In this document: positions 60,377-64,000 of the stretch, piece by piece
Layout of the letters: each line of letters begins with the position of its first letter
Position numbering within the stretch: position 1 is the first letter of the stretch
Source: an uncultured Dokdonia sp.
GTDB taxonomy: Bacteria; Bacteroidota; Bacteroidia; Flavobacteriales; Flavobacteriaceae
NCBI RefSeq assembly: GCF_947492535.1
Contig: NZ_CANLNH010000001.1
Span: forward strand, 535,805 to 599,804
Direction: 5' to 3'
Length of the DNA: 64,000 nucleotides
The notes under the pieces: model-generated
Seen by the model: only the letters and a program-made list of their open reading frames with translations
Told to the model about the DNA's origin: nothing
The model's database searches: none
Position numbers and translations under genes: made by a program

Positions 60377-61351
60377 TTAATTCTGCATTTTCAAAGGTTG
60401 AATTCCGACAATCATATTTTTATCATCGAAAATGACCTTAATCATTTCTTTTGGGGGACCGCTTTGGTCGTCTTCATATTTGTATTGAAGCATTGCAAAC
60501 GTTTTACCATTCATTCCCATTTGAATTCCGCTATAAATCAATTCAATCTCTCGGTCAAAATCAATTCCAGAAATTAGTACTTTGAGTTGTTCGTCCGTTA
60601 CTTGTTCAATTATCATTTTTGACAAGTGACTTTTTGATTTCTCTAAATTTTCAACTTTTAACGAGGCAATAAATTTTTTCGAAATTAGATTTAAACTATC
60701 TATGCGTTCTTCAGTTAATTCAGGCGTAACTCGTTCTTCCTTTTTTGTATTTCTTATGTAAAGTCGAATTCTATGAGTTGGTGAAGTAGTAACCATTCCA
60801 CGCTTTTCGTAGTAATTTGAAACATTAGCGTACATTTCAATTTCTGTACTGTCATTTGGAAACCATTTTACATTTTTTTTCAGTCCGCCTTTTATATCGT
60901 CATTGGCTACACTTAAGTCAGATAAATCGCCTTCTGATACAGGTTTTCCATAAATATCCATAATAATTTTTTCTAATTCGTTGAATTTGCGAATAAGAGC
61001 TTTTTGATATTTCTTTGATTTCTTGTCATTCGTATTTGCTTTTAAAGTCAGTAAACTTTCATCCCATTCATAAAGGATATGTGACATTGTACTGTCTTTT
61101 TTCTTGAAATAATAATATCCAACTAAATCGGAAATTACTTTTTGTTTACGCTTAAATTTAATCGGTTGAGCATTATCAGCAGAAACGTGGTTTCGAATAT
61201 TTGGAATTTGCTCACTTCCTAAACTTCGCTCCATTTTAAGATATTCATTTAGTGTTGTATTGTGAATATCAAAATTAAATTCTTGTCCGTAGACAGTTAT
61301 TCCAATTAATAAAAGTCCAAGTATAAATGTCTTTCTCAAAGTTTTTTTCAT
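60377..61351 (-). CDS. Secreted hypothetical protein
   Basis: A 324-residue protein with signal peptide (TFILGLLLIGITVYGQ). The middle is charged and Lys-rich; the C-terminal part (FIASLKVENLEKSKSHLSKM, then FDDKNMIVGIQPLK) resembles DUF3887-type domains in outline. The start lies 7 bases from an attC-like site. Probably a cassette gene; function unknown. Confidence 0.65.
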   Translation of the reverse strand: MKKTLRKTFILGLLLIGITVYGQEFNFDIHNTTLNEYLKMERSLGSEQIPNIRNHVSADNAQPIKFKRKQKVISDLVGYYYFKKKDSTMSHILYEWDESLLTLKANTNDKKSKKYQKALIRKFNELEKIIMDIYGKPVSEGDLSDLSVANDDIKGGLKKNVKWFPNDSTEIEMYANVSNYYEKRGMVTTSPTHRIRLYIRNTKKEERVTPELTEERIDSLNLISKKFIASLKVENLEKSKSHLSKMIIEQVTDEQLKVLISGIDFDREIELIYSGIQMGMNGKTFAMLQYKYEDDQSGPPKEMIKVIFDDKNMIVGIQPLKMQN

Positions 61352-61358
61352 ATTGGAG

Positions 61359-61514
61359 GTGACGGAATTGTATATGGAAAGTGCGCCTTGTGGCGCTATG
61401 TTTTTCCGTTTTGATTTAAAGGTAATTAAAAAGTGGGAATTTTAATTCTGTTAACTATTCAAGTGCATTTTTTATATACGTTGATATCTTCTTTTGCGAC
61501 AGAATCGAGTTAAC
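61359..61514 (-). other. attC-like site 2
   Basis: Left end GTGACGG (61359-61365) and right end GTTAAC (61509-61514), which overlaps the stop codon of the gene upstream on the minus strand. A GCGCCTTGTGGCGC hairpin lies near 61383-61397. Confidence 0.5.
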
Positions 61515-62095
61515 GTTCTATTTTTTTTCTACTATTTAATTTATCTGATATTGACATTAATCTATCAGTTTTATCTTTTGCAAGAATAGAAATGATATGA
61601 AATCTATCTCTTTTGAACAAAATAGGTGAATATTCAAAGTGTGAATTATTAATAATACTGAAAAGTGATTTTATGATCTCTTCGAAATTCAGTATGTACT
61701 TATCTAATTCATCAAAAGTAATTTCTGGATCTTCCTTTTCTAATTTTGTATGAGCAATAAAATCATTTCTTAAATTTATTATTCTCTCGGTCAGATCAGT
61801 TGTTTCCTTTATTTTGCTTTCTATATTATTTAATTCGGTTAAGTCGATTTCGTTTAAATCAGTTCGTTTTTTTAAAGATTTAATAATACTAAAAATGTTA
61901 AAATAATTATTCTTTGATCCTTTAATTATTTTGCATAGTTCTATGATACAATTTCGGAATAGTGCTATTTCTTAGGTATTCTCTTTCTTCATTCGTTTCT
62001 GGAATATAAAGATACTTACATGCAGAATATTCATCTTTAAATTTAGTAAAGGATTCTGCAACTTTTTCTATTCTTTTTTCAACTGTATTTTCCAT
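61510..62095 (-). pseudogene. Frameshifted HEPN (AbiU2-like) gene
   Basis: The ATG frame gives MENTVEKRIEKVAESFTKFK and stops after about 57 codons. The next frame continues IALFRNCIIELCKIIKGSKN, then INLRNDFIAHTKLEKEDPEI, ending KKIER and TAA at 61510. RNDFIAH is an Rx5H HEPN ribonuclease motif, and the layout resembles the HEPN_AbiU2 family linked to phage abortive infection. A one-base indel near CTAAGAAATAG (about 61970) joins the two parts. It may be a decayed gene or a sequencing error. Confidence 0.65.
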
Positions 62096-62167
62096 TCAGA
62101 TTAGTATGGTGTTAGTTTAAATAACTAAGTTTTTTATTCATTAAGAATTCGTTTAGGAGCTATTGAA

Positions 62168-62233
62168 GATAACGTTCCTTGTATGGTGCGTTTGCTTCCC
62201 GAAGGGAGCAAATGAACTATACAAATTGTTAGC
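62168..62233 (-). other. attC-like site 3 (best example)
   Basis: 66 bases: left end ATAACG (62169-62174), right end GTTAGC (62228-62233) overlapping the TAA stop of the gene upstream on the minus strand. The centre is a long imperfect hairpin with TTTGCTTCCC and GGGAGCAAA arms and a GA loop. On the minus strand it reads GCTAACAATTTGTATAG at the start, close to known cassette sites. Confidence 0.6.
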
Positions 62234-62924
62234 TTTTCGTTTTTATTCGGTTTTCAATATCGTACTTTTCAGTCTTTTCCTTGTCTATTAAGTCATTATT
62301 TTGCAGATAAAAGAACATTGATTGAAGATAAGAATTAACCTTGTCCAAATATTCGGAATCAATTCGTTCTTTATTTTCTGAAATTTCTAAATAGTCAAGA
62401 CACCTTTTCAAGAAAAAAAAAACCCCATCAAAATCTCTCCCTTGAAAAAGAAAAATTGAATGATTTACATAGGTTACTAAATGATATTCAGGAATATTTC
62501 TTCTGAAATATCGCTTTGGAACAGTTTCATTAAATATTTTAATCCATTGATTAATATCAAACTCAGATTTCCTTTCAGTATCTAACTGTTTGAATTCATC
62601 TAACTTTTCAAAGAATAAGTCAAAGGCTTTTTCTTCATCATTATTGCACTTTGCAAGTAATAACTCGTGAAATCTAGGCCCGGTTGATAGTGGAATATTG
62701 GGTTGTCCGCTCAACCACCATTTGAACTCATTAAAATCAGGATCTCCATCATTATATATTTGTTCCCCACTGTAATTTTTATTTGCATAAATCCAGTATC
62801 CCCAAAGATAATTTTCTAAAGCCGTAATAGATTTAGAGGTAAGAGCAATAAGCGGCCGAATCCTTATGTGATCAAGGTTTTCGTAAATCTTATATCCATT
62901 TATAATTTTTATCTCTTTGCTCAT
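62229..62924 (-). CDS. Hypothetical cassette gene
   Basis: A 231-residue soluble protein with no signal peptide. It is rich in aromatic and acidic residues (GYWIYANKNYSGEQIYNDGD, then FLFQGRDFDGVFFFLKRC). No family recognised; an immunity-type protein is a possibility only. Its stop lies inside attC-like site 3 and its start lies 11 bases from attC-like site 4, as expected for a gene cassette. Confidence 0.65.
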   Translation of the reverse strand: MSKEIKIINGYKIYENLDHIRIRPLIALTSKSITALENYLWGYWIYANKNYSGEQIYNDGDPDFNEFKWWLSGQPNIPLSTGPRFHELLLAKCNNDEEKAFDLFFEKLDEFKQLDTERKSEFDINQWIKIFNETVPKRYFRRNIPEYHLVTYVNHSIFLFQGRDFDGVFFFLKRCLDYLEISENKERIDSEYLDKVNSYLQSMFFYLQNNDLIDKEKTEKYDIENRIKTKS

Positions 62925-62935
62925 CTCAAATGAAA

Positions 62936-63063
62936 GCTAACGGACTTGTGTATGATTAGTTGCGTGTTTTAAGCACCTAATTTAGCAAATACAAACTGAA
63001 TAGAAAATCCGCTAGAATTTTCGTAAGTAGTCGAGAACCAGGCAATTAATTATACACGGTGTG
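62936..63063 (-). other. attC-like site 4, interrupted by an IS
   Basis: Left end GCTAACGG (62936-62943), internal inverted arms GTGTATGATTAGTTGC and GCAATTAATTATACAC, and a right part that reads ACACGGTGT where GTTAGC would be expected; the IS end starts here. Confidence 0.5.
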
Positions 63064-64000
63064 TCTGTTGCACAAGTTTTGTTAAAAATACGTATAATTA
63101 GTAACTTGTTGTATGCAAGGCTTTAAGATTTATCAGGAGAAATTATTCAATAGTTTTCAGTTAAGTGATCGTGTTCCCATTACCAATTTTTATAGACGAT
63201 TAAAAGAGGTGTTAGATTTAGACTTTCTGTATACTGATACGGAGCAGTATTACGGTAGTAGTGGTCAAAAGAGTATTGACCCTGTTGTGTTTTTTAAGTT
63301 TTGTTTAGTGGGTTATTTAGAGAATCTGGTAAGTGATCGTAAGTTGATTGCTCATTGTAGTATGCGTTTGGATATTCTCTATTTTTTAGGCTATGATATT
63401 GATGAGGAATTACCTTGGCATAGTACGATCAGTCGCACGCGCCAGTTATTTCCAGAAGTGGTATTTGAATCTGTTTTCACGCATGTTTTTCAGATGTGTA
63501 TTTCCAAAGGGATGGTCAGTGGTCATACTCAGTGCATAGATTCGGCTCCTGTAAAGGCGAATGCGAGTATGGACAGTTTGGAGTTGAAGGTTCCTTCTCA
63601 AGATTTGGAGGCTCACTTAGCCGAGGTACGCCATATTAGTCAGCGAGATAAAGAAGTTTTTCGCAAAGCGAAGTATAATAAAGCTACAGAATCACAGCAA
63701 ACCATTACTGCCAACAAGAAGCAATTAGATAACATTAGGTCTAGAAATAGGAAGTGGAGTAAGGATCAAGATATGCGTCCTGGTTCTGGTAATAAAGGGA
63801 GTCGTTATACGAGTAATAAGACGCATTACAGTCCGACAGATCCTGATGCACGCATTAGTGTCAAGCCAGGCAAAGCAAGAAAGCTTAATTATTGTAGTCA
63901 GTTGAGTGTAGATACAGCTCATCATGTGATTACCGATATACATGCTTATCATGCCGATGGAAAGGATAACCAACATTTACAAGATATAACCAAACGTTTA
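63064..64000 (+). mobile_element. IS1182-type insertion sequence, left part
   Basis: The left end is placed near 63064 (TCTGTTGCACAAGTTTTG), just after the broken attC-like site. The right end lies outside the window, so the terminal inverted repeat cannot be confirmed. Confidence 0.6.
63113..64000 (+). CDS. IS1182 family transposase, 3' end outside window
   Basis: An open frame of 296 codons running off the window. It begins MQGFKIYQEKLFNSFQLSDR and includes SIDPVVFFKFCLVGYLENLV, then ELPWHSTISRTRQLFPEVVF and CIDSAPVKANASMDSL, which supplies the first catalytic Asp of the DDE triad. Near the edge, KPGKARKLNYCSQLSVDTAH matches the second conserved block. No internal damage is visible. It shows that this part of the chromosome receives mobile DNA. 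Confidence 0.85.
   Translation, partial: MQGFKIYQEKLFNSFQLSDRVPITNFYRRLKEVLDLDFLYTDTEQYYGSSGQKSIDPVVFFKFCLVGYLENLVSDRKLIAHCSMRLDILYFLGYDIDEELPWHSTISRTRQLFPEVVFESVFTHVFQMCISKGMVSGHTQCIDSAPVKANASMDSLELKVPSQDLEAHLAEVRHISQRDKEVFRKAKYNKATESQQTITANKKQLDNIRSRNRKWSKDQDMRPGSGNKGSRYTSNKTHYSPTDPDARISVKPGKARKLNYCSQLSVDTAHHVITDIHAYHADGKDNQHLQDITKRL

Noticed and set aside
1..64000. tRNA, rRNA, riboswitch or prophage regions
   Set aside because: None was seen on either strand by eye; small RNAs without conserved primary sequence cannot be excluded without covariance searches.

Overview
This window looks like a chromosomal segment of a marine member of the Flavobacteriaceae (Bacteroidota). The evidence is low G+C, a promoter of the TTG-N19-TAnnTTTG type in front of rpmH, start codons without Shine-Dalgarno sequences, and many families typical of flavobacteria (head GIN, PspC/PadR, GlmU-family, DUF4870, DUF5777, MtaB, 53-residue bL34, 950-residue CarB). 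No rRNA, tRNA or CRISPR array was seen. I would not go below family level from sequence reading alone.

Layout. 1-6.9 kb: the 3' end of an unknown gene, then a minus-strand envelope-stress type group (PadR, PspC, two NTF2-like secreted proteins, a membrane protein, a head GIN lipoprotein) preceded by an M50-like protease and DUF4870. 7-9 kb: DUF4442 and GlmU-family genes and an orphan double-glycine peptide. 9.4-11 kb: a tandem array of small tail-anchored proteins, the last copy broken by a stop codon. 11-13 kb: a peptide-binding lipoprotein gene with a four-helix-bundle (S23-like) cassette at its 5' end. 13-23 kb: housekeeping genes (mtaB, lytic transglycosylase, TauE-like, TPR, rpmH, carB).

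23-44.7 kb is a glycan or surface-polymer locus: two SGNH hydrolases, two sulfotransferase-type proteins, the carbamoyltransferase-DUF5989-SxtJ trio, a flippase, GT2, GT87 and a GT39-like enzyme, three B12-binding-type radical SAM proteins, methyltransferases and a nucleotidyltransferase. Together they suggest a polymer or glycolipid decorated with sulfate, carbamoyl and possibly acyl and methyl groups. 45-47.3 kb is a periplasmic cytochrome/YceI/OB-fold/beta-barrel group. 47.8-51.5 kb holds rmuC and a phosphodiester glycosidase.

51.7-56.1 kb is the most intriguing gene group: three tandem paralogues with conserved ends and a variable middle, a protein with an FFAPNP motif, an HTTM-like membrane protein, a serine hydrolase of beta-lactamase type without a signal peptide, and a DCC-type thiol oxidoreductase. 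56-59 kb holds small hypothetical genes. 59.3-63.1 kb looks like an integron-type cassette array: four minus-strand genes separated by sites with TAACGG-like and GTTAGC-like ends, one gene being a frameshifted HEPN (AbiU2-like) gene. An IS1182-type element interrupts the last site and runs off the window.

The 14-bp palindrome GCTTTCGCGAAAGC occurs perfectly 12 times. Seven copies lie inside genes, always read as AFAKA or LSRK. One degenerate copy carries an exact 20-bp insertion. In three places a duplicated fragment of a neighbouring gene marks how a gene was inserted or duplicated.
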